A stretch of DNA of 64,000 nucleotides from contig NZ_BEYR01000001.1 of NCBI RefSeq assembly GCF_002933815.1, positions 2,659,765 through 2,723,764 on the forward strand. The letters run 5' to 3'. The notes under the pieces were generated by a model. It worked only from the letters and a program-made list of their open reading frames with translations, did no database searches and was not told the origin of the DNA. Each line of letters opens with the position of its first letter. Within the stretch, counting starts at the first letter, position 1. This document shows positions 28,362 through 37,579 of the stretch, piece by piece. Source of the stretch: Sphingobacterium sp. HMA12 (lineage in GTDB: Bacteria; Bacteroidota; Bacteroidia; Sphingobacteriales; Sphingobacteriaceae). The translations under genes were made by a program, and so were the position numbers.

Positions 28362-29786
28362 TTATGATAGGGCAGCGCTGGTCTCTGCTGCTGCCAGGTC
28401 AATATCATGTACTTTATTATTTTTCCAGTTGCCACAGGTAAAATCTGGCACTTCAATCGGTTGGGATCCATTGGCTACGGACCATTCACTCAAGGGACCA
28501 ATGACGCTCCAGCTGGCCGCATCATAGACATCCATGTCCATCGGCAGGCCATTGCGCAGGCAATCGATCAGGCGCCAATCCATCATAAAATCCATACCGC
28601 CATGGCCCCCGATCTGTTTGGCCAGTTCTCCGATCCTTTTGACTATCCCCGGAGTATATTGCTGTTCGAGCTTGGCCATCTCTTCGCTAGGCAAAAAGTC
28701 GGCATGGCCGATGGCGATCTTGCCCGGCAGCGGATATTTCTGCGCAAAAGCTTTGGTGCCACTGATCAGATGGAGGCGTGAATACGGTCTGGGCGAACTC
28801 ACATCGTGCTGCAGCATAATTGTACTGCCACTATGGGTGAGTATATTGGATATATTCATATTTCCGCGGAGCGGTTTTTCTGCATAGGCTTCAAACTGTT
28901 TATCTTTCGCTGCCATTTCCTTCGCTTTTTGCTGGAGCATAAAATCTTTGGAAGACATGGAGCTCATATATTCCATCTTATTTCCGCGGTTTACTTTCAG
29001 CACCTGACAGACCGGTCCCAGGCCATGTGTGGGATATAGATTGCCGTTGCGCGCCGCATTCTCTTTGAGCCGCCAGAAGTCAAAGCGCTTTTCAGCATCG
29101 AAAAAGCTCTCCAAGATATCGTGGATATAAGCGCCCTCACAGTGAACGATATCGCCAAAAAAACCATGCCTGGCCAGGTTTAAAGTCAGGAGTTCAAAGT
29201 AATCGTAACAGCAGTTTTCGAGCATGACGCAGTGCTTTTTGGTTTTCTCCGAAGTCTGTACCAGTCGCCAGCAGTCCTCCACGCTCGTCGCTGCGGGGAT
29301 CTCCAGAGCTACATGTTTCCCCTGTTCCATCGCATAGATGGCCATTTCAGCGTGCAGTTGCCAGTGTGTAGCAATATAAACCAGATCATAATCCGCCTGT
29401 TCGCACATTTTTTTCCAGTGTTCCGCATTATCGGTAAAAAGCTGGGCAGGGTGGCCGGCAGTTTTGATCCTGCCTTTAGCTTCAGCAGCTTTTTCAGGCC
29501 GTACATCACAGATGCCGTTGATAGCTACCCCCTCGATCTGGCTCAGGCGCTCTACTGCAGCTGATCCCCTATTGCCGACACCGATAAACCCGACACGTAC
29601 TGTGGGTATTTTTGGAGCTGCATAGCCCGACATATTAAAAGTAGAACTGTATTTTTTTGTGGCCTCCAGTCTGATATGATCCAGTTTGGCCGTTGTCGGA
29701 GCCTTATTTTCCTGTGTACAGCCAGTCATCAGTCCAATTCCGGCCAGTCCTGACAGTTTTAAAAATGATCTTCGATTTGTTCCCAT
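28362..29786 (-). CDS. GH109-type NAD-dependent glycosidase (alpha-N-acetylgalactosaminidase-like)
   Basis: A 474-residue Gfo/Idh/MocA-fold enzyme with a twin-arginine-like start (NRRSFLKLSG) and a lipobox (LMTGC), so it is exported, probably by Tat with cofactor bound. The NAD-binding motif is GFIGVGNRGSAAVERL (near residue 65). EIPAATSVEDCW and CVMLENCCYDYFE (near 162 and 192) are characteristic of GH109, which removes alpha-linked GalNAc through an oxidation-elimination mechanism. HGLGPVCQVLKVNRGNKM and GGHGGMDFMMDWRLIDCLRNG also fit. It lies between the esterase and nagB genes, 5 and 6 bases away. Some related proteins are oxidoreductases of unknown role, so activity should be tested. Confidence 0.88.
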   Translation of the reverse strand: MGTNRRSFLKLSGLAGIGLMTGCTQENKAPTTAKLDHIRLEATKKYSSTFNMSGYAAPKIPTVRVGFIGVGNRGSAAVERLSQIEGVAINGICDVRPEKAAEAKGRIKTAGHPAQLFTDNAEHWKKMCEQADYDLVYIATHWQLHAEMAIYAMEQGKHVALEIPAATSVEDCWRLVQTSEKTKKHCVMLENCCYDYFELLTLNLARHGFFGDIVHCEGAYIHDILESFFDAEKRFDFWRLKENAARNGNLYPTHGLGPVCQVLKVNRGNKMEYMSSMSSKDFMLQQKAKEMAAKDKQFEAYAEKPLRGNMNISNILTHSGSTIMLQHDVSSPRPYSRLHLISGTKAFAQKYPLPGKIAIGHADFLPSEEMAKLEQQYTPGIVKRIGELAKQIGGHGGMDFMMDWRLIDCLRNGLPMDMDVYDAASWSVIGPLSEWSVANGSQPIEVPDFTCGNWKNNKVHDIDLAAAETSAALS

Positions 29787-29791
29787 AGTAT

Positions 29792-31819
29792 TTAGTTGAT
29801 AAGGAGTACTCCTTGGTTATTCAATTGCTTTTTATAGCCCCGTACTTTGTCCTGTAACCGCTGTTTTTCGAACTGCCCACACTGTTTACCGTTCAAATGA
29901 TAGAGCCCCTCGAGGCTGACCTGCGGTTTATTGAGGGCGAGCAACATCGGGATATCACCCCAGCGGAGTATACCCTGCATATGGATGGCCATATTATAGC
30001 TGTCCAGTGCACCGCTCTCGTCCGGCAGGTAACTGACAGGCAACTCCCGTAGGAGCAATGTCTGCCCGGCGTCAGCCAGCACGTTGCTGATCAGTGCAGC
30101 GATGGCGGTCTCACGGTCAGCTACAAGCAGCCGTTTATAGCTGCTATATTCTTGTTGCAGATAGTCGTTGACAAGTCCGATTTCAGTGGCCCAGATCCCC
30201 ATCATGTTGCTGCCCATCCAGAGCAGGGAGCGCGATAGCGTATGAAAGCGTGGTAGGGCACCATCAATCTGATCAGCGGTCGCCGAGGCGCGCTCGCCGA
30301 GCCCATATAGATCTACCAATACAACCCCTTCACCTTTACTCCTTAGCGCGTCAATCTCCGACAATGGCGCCACTTGTTTACCTTTTGAAGGAAAGTAGAC
30401 ATGCAAGGCATTCACCGCTTCACGGGGTGGACTAATCAATAACGGAATCAGTTGCCCGGAGGCATTCTCCAGCATAATCCGACGCCAGCCCTGCTGCGGC
30501 TCCAGCGACTGCACATGGAGTAAGTGGTCAGCAGTATCCATCAGGACTATTTTTTGCAACTGCTTTTTATATGTAGCCCCGTCCAGCAGCGAGGTGGCAA
30601 TCTGCGATTCTACACGGTTGAATTCTCGGTTGATAAAAGCTGGGATACTAAGGATCCCAGCTTTCTTGTTCCCCCCTTTCAGCACAGCAAGCGCATTGGT
30701 ATCCAAAGGCTGGAAGTCCGAAATTCGGAGATTATCTCCGCGGCGCTTCACGGCAAACACCCTGTCAAACCAGCTGATCATACTTTTGTTCATTTCTCCG
30801 GTATAGCTGTGCGGCTCATCAAAGAGTTCATAGTCGAGTCGTTCGGCTACCCCCTGCTGCACATAAGCGCGCTTCGCAATACGAAAAGATTTGAGCATCT
30901 GCTGCGCATTGAAGGCCCCATTACCATCGCGGAGTGCCGTAATAATTTTGATTGCTTTGGGTGCCATTGTCTGCAAAAGCTGCCCTTCTTCAAAATGCAG
31001 TAACCCATTCGGATGGAGTTCACAGACACAATTGCTGTTCATGATATAAGCGCGAAAGGTACCGACACTAACGACGGGGACAGCCGCTTTGACCCGAGGA
31101 TCCATGGCAGCCAGCCACATGGTCTGATTGCCGCCACCGCTGGCTCCGGTAGCTCCTATCCTTTCGGGATCCACCTCTGGCAGACCGCAGAGCAGATCGA
31201 TCGCACGGCTATTTTCGAGCAGCTGCATTCCCATCAGGGGTGTACCCAGATCGAGCAGCGCCGACCCCAGGTTGGCTCCATGGTATTCATGCTGATGCTC
31301 GCGGCCACGCTCGCCCGAGCCCATGGCATCAATGCATAGACATACATAGCCGCTGGATGCCAGCATGTGCGCTGTGCGCTGGACGATTTCACTGCGCCTT
31401 CCCGGAGGCCAATGCCCGTGACTGTTCAGTATCGCCGGAAAGGGGCCTTTTCCCTTTGGCACATATAAGCTTGCCGGTACATATACCCCAGGCAGGCTCT
31501 GGAAGACCAAAGTATGGATGGTATAGCTATCCTGCTTGATCGAAGAAATAAGCTGCATATCCAGTGGTGGCACTTCGTATCCGTCCAGTTTCAGGTTGCT
31601 TCTCACCGCCCGGATAATTTGCTGCGGATCTGCCGCAGTGTCATGATCCAATGCCGCCATAAGCTGTTCCGCCCGATCCTCCATCCCGACCCTTAGCGGG
31701 TCTATTTCTGCCGGCATTGCCAGCACGTGGGGTAATACCTGCTGATGTTGCGCTTGTATGTTCGAATTTAATCCCATAAATATGCCTAAAGCTATTAGCC
31801 CTATTTTGAAGTCTATCAT
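29792..31819 (-). CDS. Secreted alpha/beta hydrolase, acetyl-xylan-esterase-like
   Basis: A 675-residue protein with a signal peptide (IGLIALGIFMGLNSNIQAQ). The first two thirds form an alpha/beta hydrolase domain: oxyanion region NSHGHWPPGRR, VCLCIDAMGSGERG, the nucleophile Ser in GATGASGGGNQTMW (near residue 226) and the probable catalytic His in FDEPHSYTGEM (near 336). The last third, with DLYGLGERAS, looks like a second degenerate hydrolase-like domain. In an amino-sugar operon an O-deacetylase removing acetyl groups that block the glycan is the best guess; peptidase activity cannot be excluded. It is 15 bases after the SusD gene and 5 bases before GH109. Confidence 0.75.
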   Translation of the reverse strand: MIDFKIGLIALGIFMGLNSNIQAQHQQVLPHVLAMPAEIDPLRVGMEDRAEQLMAALDHDTAADPQQIIRAVRSNLKLDGYEVPPLDMQLISSIKQDSYTIHTLVFQSLPGVYVPASLYVPKGKGPFPAILNSHGHWPPGRRSEIVQRTAHMLASSGYVCLCIDAMGSGERGREHQHEYHGANLGSALLDLGTPLMGMQLLENSRAIDLLCGLPEVDPERIGATGASGGGNQTMWLAAMDPRVKAAVPVVSVGTFRAYIMNSNCVCELHPNGLLHFEEGQLLQTMAPKAIKIITALRDGNGAFNAQQMLKSFRIAKRAYVQQGVAERLDYELFDEPHSYTGEMNKSMISWFDRVFAVKRRGDNLRISDFQPLDTNALAVLKGGNKKAGILSIPAFINREFNRVESQIATSLLDGATYKKQLQKIVLMDTADHLLHVQSLEPQQGWRRIMLENASGQLIPLLISPPREAVNALHVYFPSKGKQVAPLSEIDALRSKGEGVVLVDLYGLGERASATADQIDGALPRFHTLSRSLLWMGSNMMGIWATEIGLVNDYLQQEYSSYKRLLVADRETAIAALISNVLADAGQTLLLRELPVSYLPDESGALDSYNMAIHMQGILRWGDIPMLLALNKPQVSLEGLYHLNGKQCGQFEKQRLQDKVRGYKKQLNNQGVLLIN

Positions 31820-31834
31820 TGTAATTTACCCAAA

Positions 31835-33382
31835 TTAGTCCACATCCCACCAGAGTTTTGTTGCTGCATTGTCGGTACCGCCAAGCAGAGCGCGCCCCTT
31901 GTTAAGTTCAGTCAGATTGTCCGTCGCCTCGGTCAATGGATAAGGTAATCTCTTGATGAATGTCCCTACAGGCAAGTCCGCGTTGTCCGATTGGATGAGC
32001 GGATACATTTTAGGGAATCCGGTACGTCGGTATTCAGCCCAGGCTTCCATGCCATTGGGGTATATGGCCAACCACTTCTGTATACCGATCTGTTCACGCT
32101 GTTCAGCAGGACTCGCTGCCCATCTGACTGGGGTACTGGCGACTGCAGCTGAATTGTAGTAGTCACCCGGTGCTGCAGGTACACGATCTGATATGATGTA
32201 GTCGTTGATCTGGGCCGATTCCATTATCCCCCATTGCTCCATACTGGTTTTTATGCCATCTTCATACAGCTGCCTGGCCTCTCCCCCCATATTCCAACCA
32301 TTCAGGGCCCCTTCAGCCCGAAGGAAAAAAGATTCAGCGGCACACATCACATGAAAGTTCTGCGTAAAGTTTCCTTCGATAGCTGCACCGTTGTAGCGCA
32401 CCCAGTATGTACCCACATTGGAATTGGACCCCGACTGGTTGCGTAGATTGCCAAGGTCGGTTGCCGTGGCACCATTGCGCACACTATTAAATACCTTCCC
32501 AGTGTAACTGGGCTGAAAATAAACACCTAGCCGCGGATCAGCATAGCCCTTTAAATAAGAGGCTATGGTGGAGCTCATGGAAAACTCATTCCATACGGCG
32601 ACCTGTGCCAGTCCGTTGGTATCATTGCCTGATAAAGATTTGAGCATGCTGGCATTGTGGGTATTGTTGGACATTAAGCCTGCTGCCACAGCGGCCTCCG
32701 CTTCGGTTTTCGCCTTGCCGGCATCCACTTTAGCAATGCGCATGGCCAATCGCAGACGGAGTGAGTTGGCAAAACGGATCCAACGATCGGTATCTCCATC
32801 AAAAATCAGGTCGTAGCCCTGAAAGATCTTCGTCCCTGTAGGCAGCGCCTTTAAATTAGCCACGGCGGCCGTCAGTTTTTCAAAGAAATCTGCATAGATC
32901 TTATCCATGGGATCATATGGAATGATATCATTGGCTTCGGCAGCACCGAAATACGGGATCGGCCCAAAATGGTCTGTCAGCCGATGGAAGGCATAGACCC
33001 ACATGATATTAGCCAATGCGGCCTCCCCCGATTTGGGATCGGTATTTTCAAGAATACTTTTGAGCTGGGGAGCTGTATCCACATAGACTACGGTCCAAAA
33101 CCGGCGCTGCCAGTCCGGCGTCAGCAGATAGCGGTCCGTGCTGAAGGAATTGGTGGTAAGTGCAAAATACTGCGCATATAAATCCGCACCCAGATTTTGC
33201 ACTGTCTGGTAAAAAGATCTGTTCATCGCAGCCGAAGACTGGGCCTTGGCAAACATAAAAGGCAATTCACGCTGCGTGATCACCGTGATATTGTTGGGAT
33301 CAGTATTGATATCCTGGAAGTCTTTTGTACAGGATAGCAAGCTTAATGCTAATAGCGAGGTATATATTGTGCTCTTTCTCAT
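31835..33382 (-). CDS. SusD-like outer-membrane lipoprotein (SusD-like_2 type)
   Basis: A 515-residue lipoprotein whose signal peptide ends LALSLLSCTKDF. The start of the mature protein, DINTDPNNIT, is the hallmark of the SusD-like_2 branch. Further typical parts are the PYFGAAEANDIIPYD region, FANSLRLRLAMRIAKVD and AESFFLRAEGALNGW, followed by QKWLAIYPNGMEAWAEYRRTGFP near the C-terminus. It is the glycan-binding partner of the SusC encoded 12 bases upstream. It differs from the three other SusD proteins of this window, which belong to the classic RagB branch. Confidence 0.94.
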   Translation of the reverse strand: MRKSTIYTSLLALSLLSCTKDFQDINTDPNNITVITQRELPFMFAKAQSSAAMNRSFYQTVQNLGADLYAQYFALTTNSFSTDRYLLTPDWQRRFWTVVYVDTAPQLKSILENTDPKSGEAALANIMWVYAFHRLTDHFGPIPYFGAAEANDIIPYDPMDKIYADFFEKLTAAVANLKALPTGTKIFQGYDLIFDGDTDRWIRFANSLRLRLAMRIAKVDAGKAKTEAEAAVAAGLMSNNTHNASMLKSLSGNDTNGLAQVAVWNEFSMSSTIASYLKGYADPRLGVYFQPSYTGKVFNSVRNGATATDLGNLRNQSGSNSNVGTYWVRYNGAAIEGNFTQNFHVMCAAESFFLRAEGALNGWNMGGEARQLYEDGIKTSMEQWGIMESAQINDYIISDRVPAAPGDYYNSAAVASTPVRWAASPAEQREQIGIQKWLAIYPNGMEAWAEYRRTGFPKMYPLIQSDNADLPVGTFIKRLPYPLTEATDNLTELNKGRALLGGTDNAATKLWWDVD

Positions 33383-33394
33383 TTTTTCAAGGAT

Positions 33395-36300
33395 TTAAAA
33401 AGTTAACTTCACATTCAGCCCAAAGGAGCGGACGGTAGGCGGCAAGCCCACTTCGACCCCCTGAAAATTCCCTGCGCCAAGTGCTGCTTCCGGATCGATG
33501 GGATTAGCTGTTTTTCCTATGCCCGGGATATCCAGTTTGGATTTTCCACGGTAAAAGAAAAATAGATTGCGGCCCGTCAGCATCAGCTGCGCACTCTTGA
33601 TCGCCGCTGTGCTGTTGAGGTTAAACTTATAACTGACAGACAGTTCACGCAAGCGTACATTGGTCATATCATAGGTAAAGAACTCACCCCAGGCATCACG
33701 GCCATTCTGAGACACGCGGGTCCAGAGCTGCTGTGCAGTGATGGCCTTGGTATTGGCGGCACCACTGGCATCCACGGCATCCAGCACCAGACCGCCGTCA
33801 CGGTAATCAGCGGTATAATCCGCCACACCGAAAGCAGCTAGGTAAGCAGAGGTTCCCGACACAATCTCGCCACCAATACGGGTATCAATCAAGGCATTGA
33901 CCGTAAAGTTTTTGTAACGCACCGAATTGGACCATCCCAATAAAGCCTTTGGATTAAAATTACCAAGTTTCTGATTGGCCTCAACCACAGGAAGACCACT
34001 ACCGTCCACTACGTATTTACCGGTCTGCCCATCTCTTTTCCATTTATAGCCATACAGATCACCGTACCGCTCTCCTTCATTGACCACTACTGAAGCATAT
34101 TTGGTATTTTCAGTGATCGTCGCACGTTTTGTTTTTTCGTGCAGTTCTATCACCTTGTTGGTATTGGCGGCAAAGTTGAAGGTGGTCTGCCATTCCAGAT
34201 TTTCTTTTTTCAGGGGTGATGCGGTCAACTGCACCTCGATTCCCCTGTTTTCAATATTTCCGGCATTGATGTACTGCCGGCTATAACCACTTGCCATGGG
34301 CAGACCCAGAAACAGCAACTGGTTAATCGTATTGCTTTTATATATCGTCATGTCAAAGCCCAATCTGTTGGCAAAGAATTTCATATCCAGCCCTGCTTCA
34401 TAGGATTTTGTCAGTTCTGGCTTCAATTCGGGGATCGCCTTTATCGGCGAGCGTGAGATAAAGCCCTTTCCGGCACCTAGACCAAAAGAATACAGCTGCT
34501 GGAGCAGATAAGGATCCGGGTCGTTACCCACCTGCGTGTAGGAGGCGCGCAGCTTACCATAGCTGACCCAAGCCGGTAGTTTGAGCCATTCGTTAAAGAT
34601 CGCAGATACACCGACCGAAGGATAAAAGTAACTGTGCGGTGACTTCAAGGTCGACGTCCAGTCGTTTCGTGCTGTCATATCCAGAAAAATATTATCAAAA
34701 AAAGCCAGCTGCGCACTACCATAAACCGAATTCAGGCGTCGCTGATAGCCATTGATCAGAAGAAATTCAGGTGTTGTCGCCATTTTTAGGCTGAATTCAT
34801 TGGGAATGGACAGCCCATTAGCCATATTCTGAAAACTGCTATACTGTCGGTTTAACGAACTTGCACCGACATTGTAACTGATTTTAACGGCTTCACTGAT
34901 CGAATTCTTTCCGTTGAAAAGGAGATCAAAATTGCGTTCCTGATAGCGTGCATGCGTTTCAAAATATTTACCGCCGGGACGGACATCGCCCAGGGAGACT
35001 GTACCCGCATAAAAAGAACCGTCCGTCTTATCTATGTATTTATCATAACTGAACCGGCCCATGACATTTAACCAGTCCGTCAATTGGTAGCTTGCCGAGC
35101 CCATGGCGGTGACACGGTCCCGGACTTCATTGACCGAGGTGCGATTGGTGCTCCAATAAGGGTTGTCATAGACGGCAGAGCCAGACCAATATTTCCGTTG
35201 CGGTTCGCCGGTGACGGGGTCGATGGTTTCATAATCCTGTAGTTCAGCCTTATCCATATCCCTGGGCATCACATAGGCTTCCACGGGGATCCCCATATCA
35301 CCCAGCCGGGGCCGGTTGTCGATCTGCTGGTTGACATAGTTGAGTTTAACATCAGTTTTCAGCTTGGGGATCAGCTCCGTATTGACCCGTAGGTTGAGGC
35401 TGTTCCGTTTGAGGTCGTTACCCGGAATGATGCCGCCGATCTTATTATTGGTATAAGAAACGTAGCCCTGCACCTTTTCGGTACCACCATAGGTACTGAC
35501 GCTGTTATTGAAGCTAGCCGCATTTTCAAAGAAATCACGGACATTATTTTTGTAGGTCGTTCCCCTGGGTCCCCAGCTTTCTCCGACATTGGTACCCGTG
35601 ACGCCGCCATTTCCACGCCCATAGCTATTCTGGAATTTACTGAGCAGGTTGACCTGGTCCAGGGATGCACTGCCGTTATAGTCAATTTGATACCGGCCCG
35701 CTTTGCCTTGTTTCGTTGTAATAAGGATGGCACCGTTTGCGGCCCTGCTTCCATAAAGCGCAGCAGCTGAAGGCCCTTTGAGCACATTGATGGATTCGAT
35801 ATCATCGGGATTGATATTTGCTGCTCCATCACTTGTACCATAATTGTAGGTGGTGCCGCTGGCCTGTTGCGCACTGGAGTTATCGTAGGGCACACCATCC
35901 ACCACGATCAGCGCATTGTTGTTGCCTGAAATAGATTTGTTACCGCGGAGAACTACCCTGGCAGATGCCCCCGGCCCTGTTGCTGCAGTGGTGACTACGG
36001 CACCGGCGACTTTCCCCGTCAGACTGCTCAGCACGTTACCACTATTGTCGCGGGCATTGTTGACCGCGGCACCATCCAGCTGTTGTGTCGCATAAGTCAG
36101 TCCCCGGACCTGGCGCTTGATCCCCAGTGCAGTGACCACGACCTCTTCCATCTGCTGACTTTCCGTTTCGAGTGTGATCTGGAGATCGCCTGCGGCCGGA
36201 ACAGCGATTTCAACGGTTTTGAAACCGAGCAGCGAAACCTTGAGTTTATCGCCTGCATTGGCTGAAATATTAAAATTGCCCTCTTTGTCGGTCTTTGTGG

Positions 36301-36478
36301 CTAGTTTGTTCATCAGGTTACTAACCGTGGCCCCTATCAGGACGGTTTGGTCAGCAGCGCTGCTGACCCTTCCTTTGACAGTTGTCGTCTGCGCGGCAGC
36401 GATGCCTGTCCAAAGGAAGAGACAGCCCAGCATCGTCCCAACGGCAACTGTGCGATTACTGTGGATATGAACTATCAT
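33395..36478 (-). CDS. SusC/RagA family TonB-dependent outer-membrane transporter
   Basis: A 1027-residue receptor, first gene of the amino-sugar operon. The order is signal peptide (about 1-30), carboxypeptidase-D-like repeat (TVKGRVSSAADQTVLIGATV, about 33-110), TonB-box region (MEEVVVTALGIKR), plug with LKGPSAAALYGSRAANGAILIT (about 235-256) and a barrel ending GLNVKLTF. There is no STN domain, in agreement with LacI-type rather than ECF/FecR control. With its SusD partner it should import GalNAc/GlcNAc-containing oligosaccharide. Confidence 0.96.
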   Translation of the reverse strand: MIVHIHSNRTVAVGTMLGCLFLWTGIAAAQTTTVKGRVSSAADQTVLIGATVSNLMNKLATKTDKEGNFNISANAGDKLKVSLLGFKTVEIAVPAAGDLQITLETESQQMEEVVVTALGIKRQVRGLTYATQQLDGAAVNNARDNSGNVLSSLTGKVAGAVVTTAATGPGASARVVLRGNKSISGNNNALIVVDGVPYDNSSAQQASGTTYNYGTSDGAANINPDDIESINVLKGPSAAALYGSRAANGAILITTKQGKAGRYQIDYNGSASLDQVNLLSKFQNSYGRGNGGVTGTNVGESWGPRGTTYKNNVRDFFENAASFNNSVSTYGGTEKVQGYVSYTNNKIGGIIPGNDLKRNSLNLRVNTELIPKLKTDVKLNYVNQQIDNRPRLGDMGIPVEAYVMPRDMDKAELQDYETIDPVTGEPQRKYWSGSAVYDNPYWSTNRTSVNEVRDRVTAMGSASYQLTDWLNVMGRFSYDKYIDKTDGSFYAGTVSLGDVRPGGKYFETHARYQERNFDLLFNGKNSISEAVKISYNVGASSLNRQYSSFQNMANGLSIPNEFSLKMATTPEFLLINGYQRRLNSVYGSAQLAFFDNIFLDMTARNDWTSTLKSPHSYFYPSVGVSAIFNEWLKLPAWVSYGKLRASYTQVGNDPDPYLLQQLYSFGLGAGKGFISRSPIKAIPELKPELTKSYEAGLDMKFFANRLGFDMTIYKSNTINQLLFLGLPMASGYSRQYINAGNIENRGIEVQLTASPLKKENLEWQTTFNFAANTNKVIELHEKTKRATITENTKYASVVVNEGERYGDLYGYKWKRDGQTGKYVVDGSGLPVVEANQKLGNFNPKALLGWSNSVRYKNFTVNALIDTRIGGEIVSGTSAYLAAFGVADYTADYRDGGLVLDAVDASGAANTKAITAQQLWTRVSQNGRDAWGEFFTYDMTNVRLRELSVSYKFNLNSTAAIKSAQLMLTGRNLFFFYRGKSKLDIPGIGKTANPIDPEAALGAGNFQGVEVGLPPTVRSFGLNVKLTF

Positions 36479-36582
36479 AATTTATCCATTTTTAGGTAAG
36501 ATTTTGAGTTTATTCAATTGCGTTATATCCCAAAGAAAGACCTTAACGAACAGAAATCCAACAGATTTACCGGATAAAGTAG

Positions 36583-36596
36583 CGGTAACGTTATCG
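36583..36596. promoter_or_regulatory. LacI-type operator in front of the amino-sugar operon
   Basis: CGGTAACGTTATCG is palindromic around a central CG, with a perfect TAACGTTA core and one mismatched pair further out. Such CG-centred palindromes are the usual operators of LacI-family proteins. It lies about 105 bases upstream of the SusC ATG, the first gene of the operon whose other end abuts the LacI-family gene. Confidence 0.55.
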
Positions 36597-36733
36597 TAAA
36601 TTGAGCAATTATAGATGCATTAACGCGATCAAAAGAAGGAAAAAAAACGGGCTGATTCTGTTGATTCAAGATCATAGAATATCATTTTGGGGTAATAATA
36701 ATCCTCAAAAAGTATCTTTTAATATTCAAAACT

Positions 36734-36741
36734 TACTTTTG
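36734..36741 (+). promoter_or_regulatory. -7 promoter element of the metallophosphoesterase gene
   Basis: TACTTTTG matches TAnnTTTG exactly, 28 bases before the ATG at 36770. Confidence 0.45.
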
Positions 36742-36769
36742 AGTTCAAAAAGTCAATAAAAGTATTCAA

Positions 36770-37579
36770 ATGAAAAAAAAATGCACATACCTCGTACTCT
36801 TCCCCATCTTCCTTCTTATCCATGGCTGTAATATGTTTGATGTCCATCCCTATTCCGGAAAAATCGATGGAAGGCAGCATATTAATGCTGAAAATATCGC
36901 AAAAATAGAACATGATTATGCTGAACGAGATACCATTAGATACGCTTTTATCAGTGACTCACAGCGATGGCACGACGAACTTGACGATTTTGTAAAAATA
37001 GTCAACAACCGTAACGATATCGATTTTATTATTCACGGTGGTGACCTCAGTGATTTTGGCCTTACCAAGGAATTTCTATGGCAGCGCGATATTCTAGGCA
37101 AACTAAAACAGCCTTACGTCGCTCTGTTGGGGAATCACGACTGTCTCGCAAATGGTGAAGAGATTTTTCAGCAGGTGTTTGGCAGCCCCAATTATAGCTT
37201 TATAGCGGGGAAAACAAAATTTCTATGCTTAAATACAAATGCATTGGAATCTGATTATTCCACACCGGTACCCGATTTTTCATTTATTGAGCACGAGCGC
37301 CAGATGGACAAAGGGCGCTTTGAGCAGAGCGTGGTGGTCATGCATGCCAGGCCGACATCCGATCAGTTCAACAACAATGTGGCTTCTGTCTTCCAGTACA
37401 GCATTAAACAATACCCCAACCTACTCTACTGCAACAATGGCCATGACCATATTTACCAGAAAGATGATATTTTCAAGGACGGCATCATCTACTACGGCAC
37501 CCCCAACATCGGCAAACGTCAATTTATAATTTTTACAATCACCAAGGATCACTATACTCATGAACTTGTTTCCTATTAA
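36770..37579 (+). CDS. Metallophosphoesterase lipoprotein
   Basis: A 269-residue calcineurin-like phosphoesterase exported as a lipoprotein (LLIHGC lipobox near residue 20). Metal-binding motifs are in order: D in FISDSQ, GGDLSD, GNHDC, H in VVMHARP and GHDH near the C-terminus. The substrate is unknown. It overlaps the next gene by 20 bases, so the two are translated from one message and may act together at the envelope. Its fold is the same as the enzyme at 43290-44171 but the sequences are clearly different and the context is not a SusC/SusD locus. Confidence 0.87.
   Translation: MKKKCTYLVLFPIFLLIHGCNMFDVHPYSGKIDGRQHINAENIAKIEHDYAERDTIRYAFISDSQRWHDELDDFVKIVNNRNDIDFIIHGGDLSDFGLTKEFLWQRDILGKLKQPYVALLGNHDCLANGEEIFQQVFGSPNYSFIAGKTKFLCLNTNALESDYSTPVPDFSFIEHERQMDKGRFEQSVVVMHARPTSDQFNNNVASVFQYSIKQYPNLLYCNNGHDHIYQKDDIFKDGIIYYGTPNIGKRQFIIFTITKDHYTHELVSY

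Noticed and set aside
37239..37529. 96-codon plus-strand frame inside the metallophosphoesterase gene
   Set aside because: It is a shifted reading of the same DNA; the metallophosphoesterase frame holds all metal motifs.
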